A stretch of DNA of 64,000 nucleotides from Nothophoma quercina. Taxonomy: Eukaryota > Ascomycota > Dothideomycetes > Pleosporales > Didymellaceae. Made by a program: the position numbers and the translations under genes. The notes under the pieces are model-generated. The model was not told where the DNA came from. It worked only from the letters and a program-made list of their open reading frames with translations, and made no database searches. Below, piece by piece: positions 1 through 11,307 of this stretch; position 1 is the first letter of the stretch, and each line of letters opens with the position of its first letter. The DNA is taken from the NCBI GenBank assembly GCA_021642125.1, contig JAKIXB010000024.1, forward strand, positions 62,001-126,000. Reading direction: 5' to 3'.

Positions 1-855
1 CGACCAAGATCCTCGATGACTGATTTGTGTTGCAAGCTCCAACCTGGCGCCAATCCTTCAATGCGCTGAATCGTCTTTTCATCGCACCAATGGTAATTAT
101 CGCCACATATAGCTTTCCAACCAAGGAATATGGCTCTTAAATAGTTTCCTATCTCCTGGGAACCGCACAGTTAACAGAATCGCTCACGTCAGCCGGGAAT
201 TGAGAACTACACGAACCTCATGACATCTCCAGCTAAGAATTGGAGGGAACGATCCAAGTTGTAATTTCTTCCAAATAGCTGGGAGCGCTTCTAGATCATC
301 TAAAGCAGCAGATATAGAAGCATTGCGACGTACTTGACCAAATATCTTCCTTTTGGAAACGCTCATCTTCGTTAACCACCTTTCCGCCTGACTGTGGTTC
401 TGTTGGCGTTGATGGAAACGAATCGTAAGGTAAATGTCTCCATCGCACAATGCTGTATGTCGTTGATATAACTGTCGAAGATGTCTTTGAACTTTGTTTG
501 AAGCTTTTGCTTGATATAGGTCCACACATAGCCATTCGCCGCCACGACTCTTGTCGAGGCGGGCATTTCTGAGACGGGCCTCACCGTGGAGGCAATGTAA
601 TGATGTTTTCCCAGAGAGCTCAAGCTTTGGGTGGAGCCCCACTCGGAAGAGCTCTGCGTTTGTAACACCGGCATCTATAATGACAGCTTGGTATTGGTCT
701 TCCGTGATGAGGACGGGGATGTGATGATCGGAGTTGGATGCACAGCAGCCGACACAGCTATCGGGCCAAGAATCGATTGCTAAGTACTCAAGGTACTGAG
801 ATCTCACGAAGGCCACCCCTAGAAAGTAGTGCGTATATTCGACTTGAGGTTCCAT
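1..855 (-). CDS. DUF3723 family protein, partial (runs off left edge)
   Basis: Recognised as the fungal DUF3723 family from the block order: a VEYTHYFLGVAF N-terminus, then LHCLHGEARLRNAR and WLCVDLYQ, then CDGDIYLTIRFHQ, and ISAALDDLEALPAIWKKLQLGS. An apparent stop at 184 is removed by a 61-bp GT-AG intron (216 down to 156). The frame then reads CHE-EIGNYLRAIFLGWKAICG, matching the family's conserved stretch, and stays open to base 1, so the 3' end is missing. The start at 855 is chosen because it precedes the conserved block; an upstream in-frame ATG at 954 is possible. The 5' end lies 143 bp from the divergent patatin gene. The molecular function is unknown. The family is one of those enriched in Starship elements. 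Confidence 0.72.
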
Positions 856-997
856 TGACTTTACATCTTTGGGATCATCGACCTGATATGAACCTACGTA
901 CCATCTTAAAATGGAACCCAAAGTTATTGTAGGTTCTTTTTTTTCGTGTTTCATATATAAAAAGCCAATCCTGGTCTTGTCGAAGTATACTAAGAAA

Positions 998-3944
998 ATG
1001 CAGACTTGGAGAGATTGGCTGTTCGCCTTCCGAGAAGAGACGGGGTGCGCAGTGTTGGCCGAGGAAGATCTCCGAAACTTATTCAATGAGCTTCCTTCAC
1101 CGATTTCACAATTCCCTTCATTTGTGTTAGTGGTTGGACAAGACGATAAGGGTAGGTTCCTCCGTGCACGGTATCCTGCTTACGGAATGAGCAGCAGAGG
1201 CGTAGCACAGGTTCACATTGCAAGCTCATCGACCAGGTACCCTACCATAATAGCGGATGTTTCCATTGGCGAAATGTACCGTGGCTTCTGTCCCCAGTGG
1301 CGGCCCATACTGCAACGGCGAATTACTCCGGAATGGCTCGATAGTTCAAGTGCGTTCAATATTGAGCGCTTAGTGGATGCGGTACTTCAGCAATTGATTC
1401 ATCATTTCGTGGACGTCGTATGCCTGTTCGTAGACGACTTCCCATCTCCCAAGGCCGCTTTCGACCAATTACAACGATGGAGTGGTTCTTTCCCAAGCTT
1501 TTGGAGACCAAAACTTCTGATTGTCACCACAAAGAAATCTCTAAGGCGCACTTCGGAGCTGCCTGCTTTTGGAAAGATTACATATGTTAGAATAAGACAG
1601 CAAGGAACACCTCAGGGGGCATCTACAATCCAGGAAGCACTTCAACGAGAGATCACTAGAGTCCGAACGCAGAGACTAGCTTGTCGATTACTCTTCACTG
1701 CGCCTCAGATAAACGATATGATCAGGTATGCACTGCAACATCTCGCCCGATCAGCACCGGTTTGCTTGGACCTTTGCATGTTTGCTTACCGCCATATGAC
1801 TCATGATGACCTGAGTGAATCCTTTGGGACTTTCCTCAAGCTCTGCCAACAGGCATCAATTGAACTAGAAGTCGCCACGAGTTATATCGCATCAGCGCTC
1901 CTGCTACACAGTCGACCGCCAGGAATGCAACGTGAGTAACACGCACAGCAACTTGGTACGTTACTAAAGAATGTAGAATTCATGCCAAACACTGTTTTCG
2001 AAACCCTCTACGAGTCTACATGCCGCAATATAGCTCTTCGATTTGCGCTACCTTCTTCTTGGTATGATACCTTGCTATCTACGTATCGTGCGCTAGATAC
2101 TGCCTTAACTACGTCTGCAACATCAGCAATCGCTATGCACAGAAGCAAAGTTGCTTCTCTCGTTGTAGATTGGGGGGAGCTACAGAGCTCGAAGCTATGC
2201 CTGTGGTGCCTGATTCGTCAACCAGAACATCCTCTGTATTGTGGGCATTCCCTCTGCGATACGTGCGCGAGAGCCTTTGGAGAGCCACTTGCAGCCGAAT
2301 ACTCGTTCTTGGTCGCTCGATGTATTCTCTGTGAACGAGAGGAGGACCTGATAGTTCGTCTGAAGCCACCTACAGCAGGCACTCGACTACTTGTTCTGGA
2401 CGGTGGGGGCATTCGAGGAGCGTTCACACTGCTAGCACTGAAAGCACTTGAAGAGAAAATCAGACTGCCCCATCCGCTACGCGAGGAATTTGATCTCGTC
2501 GTTGGAACAAGCTCAGGTATGGGCCAACATGGCTTGTTTCTATCGCTGCTGACTTGCACAGGTGGCCTCATAGCATTGATGATCTTGCTAGGCCGTTCTC
2601 TCATGACCAGCATCTCTCTTTTTGACGAGATGGTGCAAAGAGTGTTCTGGCAGGATTGCAGAAAAACTCGTTTTTGTAGGATGTTTTCATGTCTCAGATC
2701 GTTATTCACAGACAGCATCTATGGGGCAAAGGCCATTGAGACTTGTGTCAAAGAGGCATTTGGTACAGACGTCGCTTTGTTTGGAAAAAGGGTGTCCTCT
2801 CAGAAAGTGTCAAGTCTAAAGTGCGCGGTTACCACGATGACAGTCTTTGACTCAAAGCTATGTCTTTTGACAAATTACAACGGTCCGTCCCAGCGAGAAG
2901 GTTTGTGAGCAGACATTCCACCGAGTACACTATTGACCAACTTTAGGTTACAGGCTTCACAGACCCGCCATCGCAAAGGACGAGGTGTTAGTCTGTACTG
3001 CAGCGCGCGCAACCTCTGCCGCTCCATCCTACTTTCCAGCTAAACTTGTCGCTGGCCTTGACTTCCTTCAGGATGGTGGTGCCGGAAAGCACAATAATCC
3101 AGTAGAGCCGGCCGAGTGGGAATCACAAGCAATCTGGCAGGCTGTCCCCGATCTCGTGCTCTCAGTAGGCACTGGTTACGCTGTGAGTGATCAAGTCGCC
3201 ACAACGGTCCCCAGAAAACTTGGTCTGCAGGGCCGTTTCTTCCCACGATTATTCAGGCTATTCGCAGAACTCTTGAACTCTGAAACGCACTGGAAAGATC
3301 ATGTGAAGCAGGTTGACAAGAACCGCCGTGAAAGATACATCCGCGTAAACTTGCCTCTTCAAAGTGAGCCAGAGCTCGATGATGTGTCGAAGCTTCAAGA
3401 GATCAAGTCATGGTCCCGTGGATTCCTCGATCGTTTTGATTTTACCAATGCCATCCGGGCAATGTTTGCAGCTTCCTTCTTCTTGGCATTAGACAAGCTT
3501 CCGTACGAAGGCCAAGGTGGTTGCATTTGCGTAGGAGCGATCCGTTGCAGAAGTCCAGATCCTGGCGCCCTTCTGAAGCGTATGTTGCAAGAGTATCCCC
3601 GATCTGTCTTTGTCCTTGATGGAGAAAAGTACCTTGGTCCAGTTGATGATGCACAAATGTGTATCGCATGCAACACGTACCGAAAGGATGTGCAGATCTG
3701 CGCGAAAGGATGGGACGAAGATTTTAACGTTCACGTGAGGTTTGATAGTCGTCACGTCAAAACGCTCAGCGGATTCCCGCAGAGCGCGGCTTCCCTTTCG
3801 GAAAAGCAGATGCTCGAAGCGAGCTTTGGGAGACCTGATCATCAAACAGCAGATGTCGCTTTTTCTGGACGCTGCAAATGCCCTAGCACAAGGAAACGGA
3901 AATCAAAAACATCTTTACAACATTCGAGAAGACGCCGTCTTTGA
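998..3944 (+). CDS. RING-patatin-like phospholipase (PLP)
   Basis: Likely a cytosolic lipid acyl hydrolase with a Ser-Asp dyad. Four exons are separated by GT-AG introns at 1932-1976 (TACTAA branch), 2517-2561 and 2901-2946. About 340 uncharacterised residues come first. A RING-like zinc finger follows (CLWC, CGHSLCDTC, CILC), then the patatin domain: oxyanion loop DGGGIRG and nucleophile elbow GTSSGG, the latter restored only when intron 2 is removed. Downstream are TAARATSAAPSYF, the catalytic-Asp motif DGGAGKHNNPV and LSVGTG. Intron 3 is placed to give the family-typical YRLHRP junction. It is divergent from the DUF3723 gene. The product is about 930 aa and looks intact. Long PLPs of this type are a known Starship accessory family and are also found fused to fungal NLRs. 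Confidence 0.88.
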
Positions 3945-4001
3945 TCAAAAGCAAGGAGAAGGTTGGACAGTGTAACCCAACTCACACGTGGACATGCAAT
4001 T

Positions 4002-4016
4002 GGGGGGGGGGGGGGG
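4002..4016. repeat. Homopolymer run of 15 G
   Basis: Fifteen consecutive G residues about 60 bp downstream of the patatin stop codon. Such runs are often length-variable and error-prone in assembly. Confidence 0.9.
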
Positions 4017-4317
4017 CATGAAATCGCAATGATGTAGTGGTCCAATTGCTTGAGGGTCGAAACAATACATTGTTGCTGTGTGAGTGCCAGAGATTGGAAT
4101 GGAGATGACAGGCCCTATCACGAGGTTGAAGGGTTGAGGTTCCGCGTAAACTGGTAGCAGCATGACTAGTGCAGGGCTAGTTTGTGTGAGAATTAAGAAG
4201 TCGTCAGTTCTAACTACATGTCTGTTATAACTTTTTGACGCTTGGTGCAGTCTCCTTTTATTTGAGCGATGCATCATGTGAATCATACTAAATACTTGCG
4301 TTTTGAACACTTCTAGG

Positions 4318-4812
4318 CTAGTTATTACTATATACGGGTTTGTCTTCTTTATTGTCTTGAGTGTTTGTGGTACTCGCATCAGCATGTTCAGGCCTAGGGG
4401 CTGACTGTCTTTCTGAAACAGCTTCCAGCAATTGCGTGTAGCTATTGTGTACCTCCATGGACCATGGGGCAAATTTATTGATGTAATTCTGTGTTGCAGA
4501 TGCCGCTTGCTCTAGCTTGTCGAGCCGCTCGCAGACAACCTTTTCGAAAACGGCAACTGCCTGACGAAGGGCTTCGATTTGTTGATTGACACCCGACGAG
4601 GATGCTGGGACATTTTGCGTACTTGACTCTTGGATCGGATTCAGATACCCGTTGGCTGGAAAGTACGAGTAAGGTGGATGGCTGTGGCTTGAGACGAACT
4701 GATTATTCATTTCAAGTACAGCAGGATCGTCGATATAGTCACCACCTTCCACTATAGGTTGGTAGTAAGAAGAGGATCCTAGGTACCAGTCGGATTGAGG
4801 TGCAGAAGACAT
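4318..4812 (-). CDS. Small hypothetical coiled-coil protein
   Basis: Single-exon frame of 164 aa. The N-terminal half is polar and rich in Ser, Tyr and Pro. The middle (about residues 75-110) is a helical, heptad-like stretch (QIEALRQAVAVFEKVVCERL) likely to form a coiled coil. The tail is acidic and polar. A TATA box sits about 37 bp upstream of the ATG on the same strand, which supports this start. It is divergent from the next coiled-coil gene across a 310 bp intergenic region. No family recognised and no function claimed. Confidence 0.6.
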   Translation of the reverse strand: MSSAPQSDWYLGSSSYYQPIVEGGDYIDDPAVLEMNNQFVSSHSHPPYSYFPANGYLNPIQESSTQNVPASSSGVNQQIEALRQAVAVFEKVVCERLDKLEQAASATQNYINKFAPWSMEVHNSYTQLLEAVSERQSAPRPEHADASTTNTQDNKEDKPVYSNN

Positions 4813-4848
4813 GGTGGTGTGGTAGGTAGGTTGGTCTAAGCTGACCCT

Positions 4849-4855
4849 TATATAA
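4849..4855 (-). promoter_or_regulatory. TATA box of the 4812 gene
   Basis: TATATAA-type element on the minus strand, 37-43 bp before the ATG at 4812. Similar close TATA boxes precede several small genes here (5073, 6991, 10207, 14517). Confidence 0.5.
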
Positions 4856-5122
4856 TTCTCAGAACCTCAGCAGTACCTCTGAATTCCATTTTGCTTTGCG
4901 ATTTGCATGTTACTCTGCAGCCTTGATCAGCCGCGATTCATGATATCGTTTGACACACAAGGAATGTGTAGGATGCATATTCTAGACCTTGCATCAGGGT
5001 CTGGCGCGTTTCATACCTGTAAAATTCCGCAACTTCCGGAAGTCAGTGAATGGTGACACTGTCGCAGTCACCTATAAAGCTGGGGACAACCAAGTCCATT
5101 TAACGACGAAATAAGACCGACC

Positions 5123-5922
5123 ATGAATTATCCAAGTCAAATTGCAAGTTCACCCCAGCCCCTACAAAATGGACAATCTAGGGTAAGTATGGGTAAAGTG
5201 AACGGCAAAACAATGTCTCAACCCTATAGTCTACTCGAGATTGGCACACAATGCTCCAATGGCTGTCCGCTCAATTGCAGAGCATGGAATCACAGATTCA
5301 TCAACTCAGACTCGGAGCCGACACCCAGAGAGTGTGTGCGGAGCGAAAAGTGGGCCAGTTGCAGGTCGAGCTGGAATCAGAAAGAGGAAACAGCGAAACT
5401 ATCAAACAACAGCTCATGGAGACGGAAGAGCATTTGAAAAATGCCATCGCCGATGCAAACACTCACAAAAATCGGGAAATCATACTAGAAAAGTGTGCTC
5501 AGAAGATAGCCCTTGATGCGGAAAGATTGATCGGGGAATTACAGGAGAAGTACAACACCGGTGCAGAGGAGCAAATTCAATCTCACGTGGATAGCTCCAT
5601 AGCCGATGCTCTGTTCCGTTCAGCTCATAATGAAATTATGCTTCGGATGAGAGAAAAGCTGGATCAAGCCGAGGGCAAAGAGGGAGTGGAATTGCTACAC
5701 AGGATGGGCACGACCAACCTTGAGCTTCAAAACAAGGTCCAGTCATTGAGATTCAAGCGCAATCAGGCAGTCGCTGAAAGCACTACACTGCGGGAGGAGA
5801 ACAAGACGCTGTCTAACAAGATAGCTTGTTTGGAAGGCGAGCTTGCAGAATATTTTGGGGATATTGATAGACCTGAAGATGGAAGGCCACAGAGAAAGAA
5901 GCGCAAGACGCGCGCAAATTGA
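5123..5922 (+). CDS. Coiled-coil protein with basic C-terminal tail
   Basis: Two exons. Exon 1 (5123-5182) encodes a 20-residue polar leader; a canonical GTAAGT...TAG intron (5183-5229) follows, and exon 2 runs in frame to the stop at 5922, giving 250 aa. Most of exon 2 is a long charged coiled coil rich in Glu, Gln, Lys and Leu. The C-terminus ends in PQRKKRKTRAN, a plausible nuclear localisation signal. A TATAAAG box lies at 5073-5079. Family not recognised; together with its neighbours it forms a set of short coiled-coil genes of unknown role. Confidence 0.65.
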
Positions 5923-5958
5923 CACTACAGGACAGAGATATTTTGTGTGTAGTATCAA

Positions 5959-6967
5959 CTAGCAACCTGAAAGCTTCATTGTATCCATGGCGTCGTATTC
6001 TACGCCTTTGCCAATGCCTAACGTACACTCATCAGGAAGAACAGTGGCGTCAGCAACCAAAGCTAGCGCGACTAATGACGCTACGGGAGCAGCATCTCGA
6101 AAATATTCTATCTTCAATCTCTTTCAGACTCCAGCAATAAACAGTACAAAGGTGATACATACGTCTAGTAGATTTGCAATGCTTGCGTCACTGCACTTTG
6201 CGAGCCAGTTGCTGAGATCGCGCAAGGTTGCGTCTTCGCCGGACACTGAATTGAGCATCTCAGACACGAAGCCCAAGAATACTGAACTTGCTCTTGGAAT
6301 TCCATTCGCCATAGGCACAGCATGATATGCCGCTAGAACCACTATCAGTTTGCAGTCTAAGGCAATTTTGATGACTGTTACCAAGTTTCAGCGTGCCATC
6401 GATAGAGGAGATAGACACATCGTCGAGAAGCATTGAAGGTAAGTATAGTCCAGCTTCATCAAGAGTTGCGAGTGCACCAAGAACCTACATCATCAGAGCA
6501 AAGCCGTATTATTACATCTGAAGCCTCACCTCTCTACAGATCGTACATATGTACTCGTCACTTAACGACGGCGCTAGAACAACCCTGGAAAGCAGTACAC
6601 CTGGTCTCTCAAGGACTAGAGAGATCGTAACGTGAGTATGGAAAGCATCTAGGATCGACAGTATGCGCGGATTCGGCCTATGCAGTTTATGGATCGTCCG
6701 TGCACGGACCTTTTTTATTAGAACAACTTGATAGGCATAGCGTGTGCCGATCCTTGCCTGTGCAAGACAGTATTGCCCATCCTCACCTTCATTGAAAACC
6801 AGGAGAGGTTGATAGTGTTCGCTCGGACTGATCTCTCTAATCGGAAGCACGTCCGTTAAAGGTTGCGGAGGCATGTCGATAACTGCGGTAGAGTCCAAAT
6901 TTGGGCCATGTTTTTTAGATCTTCCAGAACTAGTTGGAAACGTAGTAACAGGACGCATAGCTACCAT
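5959..6967 (-). CDS. Degenerate protein-kinase-like protein (pseudokinase)
   Basis: Four exons (6967-6530, 6484-6382, 6341-6163, 6120-5959) join in frame through 40-45 bp GT-AG introns to give 293 aa. The layout is that of a protein kinase fold: a beta3-like VVLIKKV with the Lys, a hinge-like ISLVLERPGVLL, a helix YICTICREV, and a region where the catalytic loop should be (SMLLDDVSIS..DGTLKL). That region has no HRD motif and no DFG motif follows, so catalysis is unlikely. A short C-lobe follows (SNWLAKCSDASIANLLD). It is divergent from the 7044 gene across 76 bp. Assignment as pseudokinase is inference from fold-like order of motifs; another unknown fold is possible. Confidence 0.55.
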
Positions 6968-6990
6968 GTCTACAGTATGGGTTGTTCCTC

Positions 6991-6997
6991 TATATAA
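6991..6997 (+). promoter_or_regulatory. TATA box of the 7044 gene
   Basis: TATATAA about 50 bp before the ATG at 7044, in the 76-bp gap between two divergent genes. The gap is short enough that both genes may share regulatory sequence. Confidence 0.5.
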
Positions 6998-7043
6998 GCA
7001 TCCTCTTTATACATCCGAAGCCTGTCTCTACTAGTGGCAGAGT

Positions 7044-7499
7044 ATGGATGCACGACCTCGGCTCCTACATCCTCGGCCTGTACAGACAAATGATGTGGAC
7101 CACCTAATTCGAACCTATGGTGGGAGCACTCTTGCGTTAGAGATGGAAGAGCATCAGATGAAGCACACGAAATGCAGTCGATCAATTGCACAGCATCTCG
7201 AGGATCTGACCCGGAAAAACGGCGCACTTAGGGCTGAGATTGCTTTCTATCGAGAATGCTATCAAGGATCTGAGAAGCTCATGCACGGAGTCACCACTTT
7301 AACGCAGGATCTACTCGACCAATGTATTATTGGTCTTCTCGAAAACGCTGCATTTGGAGAGATTAGGGAACTGGTCGGAATGTTGTACCAATCCGCTGAG
7401 GAGTACCGAAGACTCAGGCAGAGAGCGCTTAGTCAATTTATATGTCTTTACAAACAGCATGGGTTTAATCTTCACATAGAATCGGAGAACCTAGTCTAG
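7044..7499 (+). CDS. Small hypothetical coiled-coil protein
   Basis: Single exon, 151 aa, with a TATA box at 6991. The region around residues 35-75 is a charged, heptad-like helix (HLEDLTRKNGALRAEIAFYR), and the rest is predicted helical with many Leu and Glu. Family not recognised. Its small size, position and coiled coil resemble the genes at 4318 and 5123, suggesting a local expansion of short coiled-coil genes, although no sequence homology among them is evident by eye. Confidence 0.6.
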   Translation: MDARPRLLHPRPVQTNDVDHLIRTYGGSTLALEMEEHQMKHTKCSRSIAQHLEDLTRKNGALRAEIAFYRECYQGSEKLMHGVTTLTQDLLDQCIIGLLENAAFGEIRELVGMLYQSAEEYRRLRQRALSQFICLYKQHGFNLHIESENLV

Positions 7500-7587
7500 C
7501 ATCACCTACAGGTAATGTCTGTTTGGACGTCCTCGTAATTTTTTCCTCCCTATCAACTAACCAAGTCGTCCCTAACCAAGACTAGAT

Positions 7588-9304
7588 CTATCCAGCTGGT
7601 TGAAATTCCGCTTCCACATATTTAACACTAGTTTTCATGTGAGCTACAACCGACTTTCTGGCAATATTCCTGATGTTGATGTTTGCAGAGACTGTGTCGG
7701 GTCAGTGTGAATAGTCACCCACCCTTCTCTTGCACGTCCTACCGATGATGGCCACTCGACCTGGAGACGTGCTGATCACATCTTTGACCAGTTGCTCAAT
7801 GTCAGGTTGTCCTGATATCTCTATAATACGCCGGCCACGAGCTTCTGGTTCTTGTTCCTGGTCCGATCTGTAGATATAGACATCGATGATCTGGCACTGT
7901 CAGAATGAGTGCAACGCGCGCTCAAGACGCGACTTACACACTCTCCTGCTGGAGCTGGGCGTCTCCCAGGCCGTTGAGCCTTATCAGTGGGGCTGGGTCG
8001 CAACGTTGTGGAGTTACTCTCGCTGTCTTCACGAAGAAGACTGTCGAAGGTAGCTTTGATTACGTCGTAATAGTCGTCGGTATCTACAGCCCAGATAAGT
8101 GCAATGTCTCGCGTCTTTGTTTTCAACTGCCTATGCTCTGCGAGTAGTTTGTTTATCTGTGCGACATGGCTCAGTATACCTTCGCCACTTGCAATCATGA
8201 GGACGGTTCCAAAGTCCCCGAAATCATGTTCGAGTCCATACGGGCCTTCTATGATCGCTGGCTCGTAGAGTGACCCTTCGTCCGCTACTCTGCTGAACAA
8301 GCGCTTCGTGAAGCCATTTCTCGGGAACACCTTGAGCTCTATGCCGTTCTCATGATGGACTGATTGAAAGACCAAGAACGGATGACGCTGAAGAATCGAT
8401 CGCATGCCAGGTCTTCTCATCGTTAGATACACATACTGACCTGGCTTGACATTCCAAGCTCTGGGAAGCGTAACCTCTATGTTCAGTGCATTACGAACGC
8501 GTTCGACCATGATGTGTGTACATGTCTTGCCCCAAACGTAATTTCGGTAGATGATGTGGCAAGCGCGGTAGAGGGTATTAGAGACCCAAACACACGAGCT
8601 GGTGATGACCTGGATACGCGCCATGCTTGGCAGGGTTGGTGTGTGAAGCCAGAGTGCGACACATATGGCTACCGTGCCTAGCGCATGCGCAGCTTTGAAT
8701 GATTCAAACACCCTCTTACGGATGAAACTTAAGGAAGTGATGGAGATCAAGCCCAACGTCGAGATGGCCTTTTTGGATGTTAGTCTGGGACTTCGTCGCG
8801 TATTCACAATCGTACCACTATTCCTGACGCTAGTACCCTGGAATCTAGCCACCTAGGCTTATGCAGCTCGATTGCAGTATGAACGACAACCTCCGTGATG
8901 GCTGTGATCGCGAACACCGTATGGTATGCATGATAGGTCGTGCCGGAGATCCGCAAACAATCCTTTGTTAAGTCCATTCCCGGCAATAGGAGAATCAAGT
9001 TTGTCGCGACCAAAGAAGCGCAGCGAAGACTTAGCTGCTCAGCAGAACGAACATTCCAGGAGGCACATGCAATGTTTGCGAGAACAATAGCCACTGCGCC
9101 GAGAACATCTAAAGGAGCAGTGCGTATATGTCTCCATGGACGTATGCGAATCCGGCGGTAGACAAGATGTTTTAAACAAAAGCAACCGAGAGCAGAGAGG
9201 GCACAGAGAAGGGCATATCTCAGTAAAAGAACGGCCGCTAAGAGAAGAATGAGTCCGATTGTAGCAACTGCGTACCACTTTACAAAGGCCGAAGGAGAGT
9301 CCAT
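7588..9304 (-). CDS. Ferric reductase / NADPH oxidase-like (FRE)
   Basis: Four exons (9304-8816, 8768-7938, 7896-7743, 7691-7588) join exactly in frame to 525 aa. Intron 1 has a clear GACTAAC branch. The N-terminal exon has several membrane helices, and His residues in TTYHAYHTVF and EVVVHTAIELH fit heme ligands. The LRFIRR-like LSFIRKRVFESF and VALWLH follow. The cytosolic half has the FAD-binding HPFLVF (family HPF-T/S), EGPYGLEHDFG and GTVLMIASGEGILSHV for NADPH, then RRIIEISGQPDIEQLV and a VEAEFQPAG end. It probably reduces Fe(III) chelates at a membrane. FRE genes are a recurrent Starship cargo. It looks intact. Confidence 0.85.
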
Positions 9305-9428
9305 GTTGAGGGTCTCGAGACCGTGTCAGCCGCATTTGTAGAGTCTTGGTGGGGGTCCGTGCAGAGATACTCGTGTATTAATAGCCGGTCCCGGTGACAA
9401 TAGTCAACGCTGTAGGTGCCAGCCCACA

Positions 9429-9840
9429 ATGTCATCAAAACGTTCAGATCAAGAGTCGTTCAGAAAACGCAGAAATAACTATTTGCGCCGAGGTCATGAA
9501 TTAAGCTCAACGTATAATGCCAAGTTCTACGTCTGCATCGAAAGGAACGGAAGACTAGTCGTTTTCAATTCTCATCCTGAGAACAACAAGTGGCCACCGA
9601 CGCACGAGCAGATTGTACGTTGTTCCAAGATATAAGGCTCTAGGCCTAACTAAGTAGGAACGTGCCTATCCTGTCCCCCTCATTAGAACACCAAAGGATT
9701 ATGCAGGAAAAGATCCTGAAAGGAGTCAAGGCTCCGCAGAGTATAGACCGTCATCACTGAAGGCATTGCCGAAACCGCCAGTCCCTCAATATAGTCGACA
9801 AGAGGAAGTCAACGTGAATAAGACACACAATAAGCCATAG
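9429..9840 (+). CDS. Short MADS-box-like (SRF-type) protein
   Basis: Exon 1 (9429-9614) encodes a lysine/arginine-rich N-terminus, then FRKRRNNYLRRGHELSSTYN, then FYVCIERNGRLVVFNS and KWPPTHEQI. This is the order of a fungal MADS-like fold: basic helix, then a beta hairpin containing RNGR. A 43-bp intron (9615-9657) with a CTAAC branch joins to exon 2, giving 122 aa. An alternative 3' end uses a further intron from about 9822 and extends to 10046, adding an LLGLGRYYERM segment; I cannot decide between them. Likely a nuclear DNA-binding or decoy protein, truncated relative to classical MADS factors. Confidence 0.55.
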
Positions 9841-10255
9841 AGTAAGGTGATAGTGGTAAGGTGCCACAGTTGCTTGGCTTGGGAAGGTACTACGAAAGGA
9901 TGCTTCTTACATGCATCATTCTACAGATTCGCCAGTCCCTCTATGACTACATCAAAATCTATAGCAATCACCGCCTCACGTCACAATGTGATAGCGCTCA
10001 AGAGTTGTTAGATCTGCTTGGTAAGCTTACAGCTAATAAGCAATAGTGAATGAAAATGTCTGTGAGAGATTTTGTGCAGTTACGTGACACTTACTGAGCC
10101 ATAAGTTGATGGGTCTGCTATTGAGACTGATATGTTCCTGTGGAGTGCCGAAACAAGGCAGTACCTGTCTTCCTTGAGGTCTCATATTCTCCGCCTGTCA
10201 AATCAGTATAAAGATTATCAAGGAAGTCACATTCATTCAAGCAATTCAATCAGCC

Positions 10256-10945
10256 ATGACAGAATTCAGTCCCGAAGAGATCTTTAGTCCCCTAAAGGAA
10301 TACCAAGGTGTAGAGCAATGGGACTGTAAGACGTGGCGCCAGTTCTGCAGGCTCCTTGCAGAAACTTTTGTTTTTATTCCAGGTATCGATAAAGACTACA
10401 CCGACTACTTCTGGAATGAGGTCTCTGATCATGAGGCTCTGCAACAACCGCCTGTGAGCAGTGAGCTCGATGACGAAGGTGATGAGGACGATGAGTATGA
10501 TGATAAAAAGCCGGAAAACGATGTTTCTCATCTGCCCAAGCAGCAGGATCCAAAACAACTCGAGGTTGTAGCCACGGATTCATCTGATGCCTCTAACACG
10601 GATCATCAAAAGGAAAACCCGACGAAAGAGTTGCCGAGAGCTTTAGAGAATCAAACGAAGCTAGCTACATCGGAAAAGAAAGGAACCAGTGCTTCTGGAC
10701 AGGCGGTGTCCGAAGCATCTAATTTGGAGATTGTTGATTTGAATGTCCTTTCGGAATCTGACATTAGGTCTATATTGCCAAGTGAAGACAAAAGCCTACT
10801 CATACTCGTAACGTTGAAAGGAGGAGATAAGGCATGGTGCAATTATCGTCTCTTGCGTGAAAAGAAACAAGTTGTAGGTGATGAAATGCTGGAAGCGCTA
10901 GATGAGGCAGAACAAAACATGCAGAACAATGACGTAGGAAAATGA
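10256..10945 (+). CDS. Acidic hypothetical protein
   Basis: Single exon, 229 aa, with a TATAAAG box at 10207-10213. A folded-looking N-terminus (about 1-65, with several Trp and Phe) is followed by an acidic low-complexity linker (DDEGDEDDEYDDKK) and a Ser/Thr/Gln-rich disordered segment. A second compact C-terminal region (about 150-229) contains SIRSILPSEDKSLLILVTLK-like hydrophobic segments. No family recognised. The acidic linker is typical of nuclear or chromatin-associated fungal proteins, but that is only suggestive. Confidence 0.55.
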   Translation: MTEFSPEEIFSPLKEYQGVEQWDCKTWRQFCRLLAETFVFIPGIDKDYTDYFWNEVSDHEALQQPPVSSELDDEGDEDDEYDDKKPENDVSHLPKQQDPKQLEVVATDSSDASNTDHQKENPTKELPRALENQTKLATSEKKGTSASGQAVSEASNLEIVDLNVLSESDIRSILPSEDKSLLILVTLKGGDKAWCNYRLLREKKQVVGDEMLEALDEAEQNMQNNDVGK

Positions 10946-11307
10946 CGTGGAGTAATTGGCTATTGTACCGGAACAGTAGTTCCATAGCTTTGTAGCTTGA
11001 TTATACATGGAATCTTACACTACAGCCGTATTGCCATTCATTTCGTCATCATCTCTTTAATGAGTCATACGCGAACCGATTCACGTTTGGCTATCGGTGT
11101 AGGGGGGCTCTCACATAAGTTAGACCCTGGAAATCGTTGGGCCAGAATGTATTTGGACTAAGTCGATAGTACTATAAACAACAAGACGACTGGACCAGGT
11201 TACACAGCGGAGGAGGCCCTTAGAACTCTTCCTAGTCGAATGTGTCATAGCACTGGACTTATTAGATATATTGCAGAATCTTGTCAGACTGTTATCGAAC
11301 TATTGTC
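10946..11307. other. Intergenic, no gene seen
   Basis: About 360 bp between the acidic protein and the small secreted gene. It holds only short broken frames; it presumably carries the terminator of one and the promoter of the other. Confidence 0.5.
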
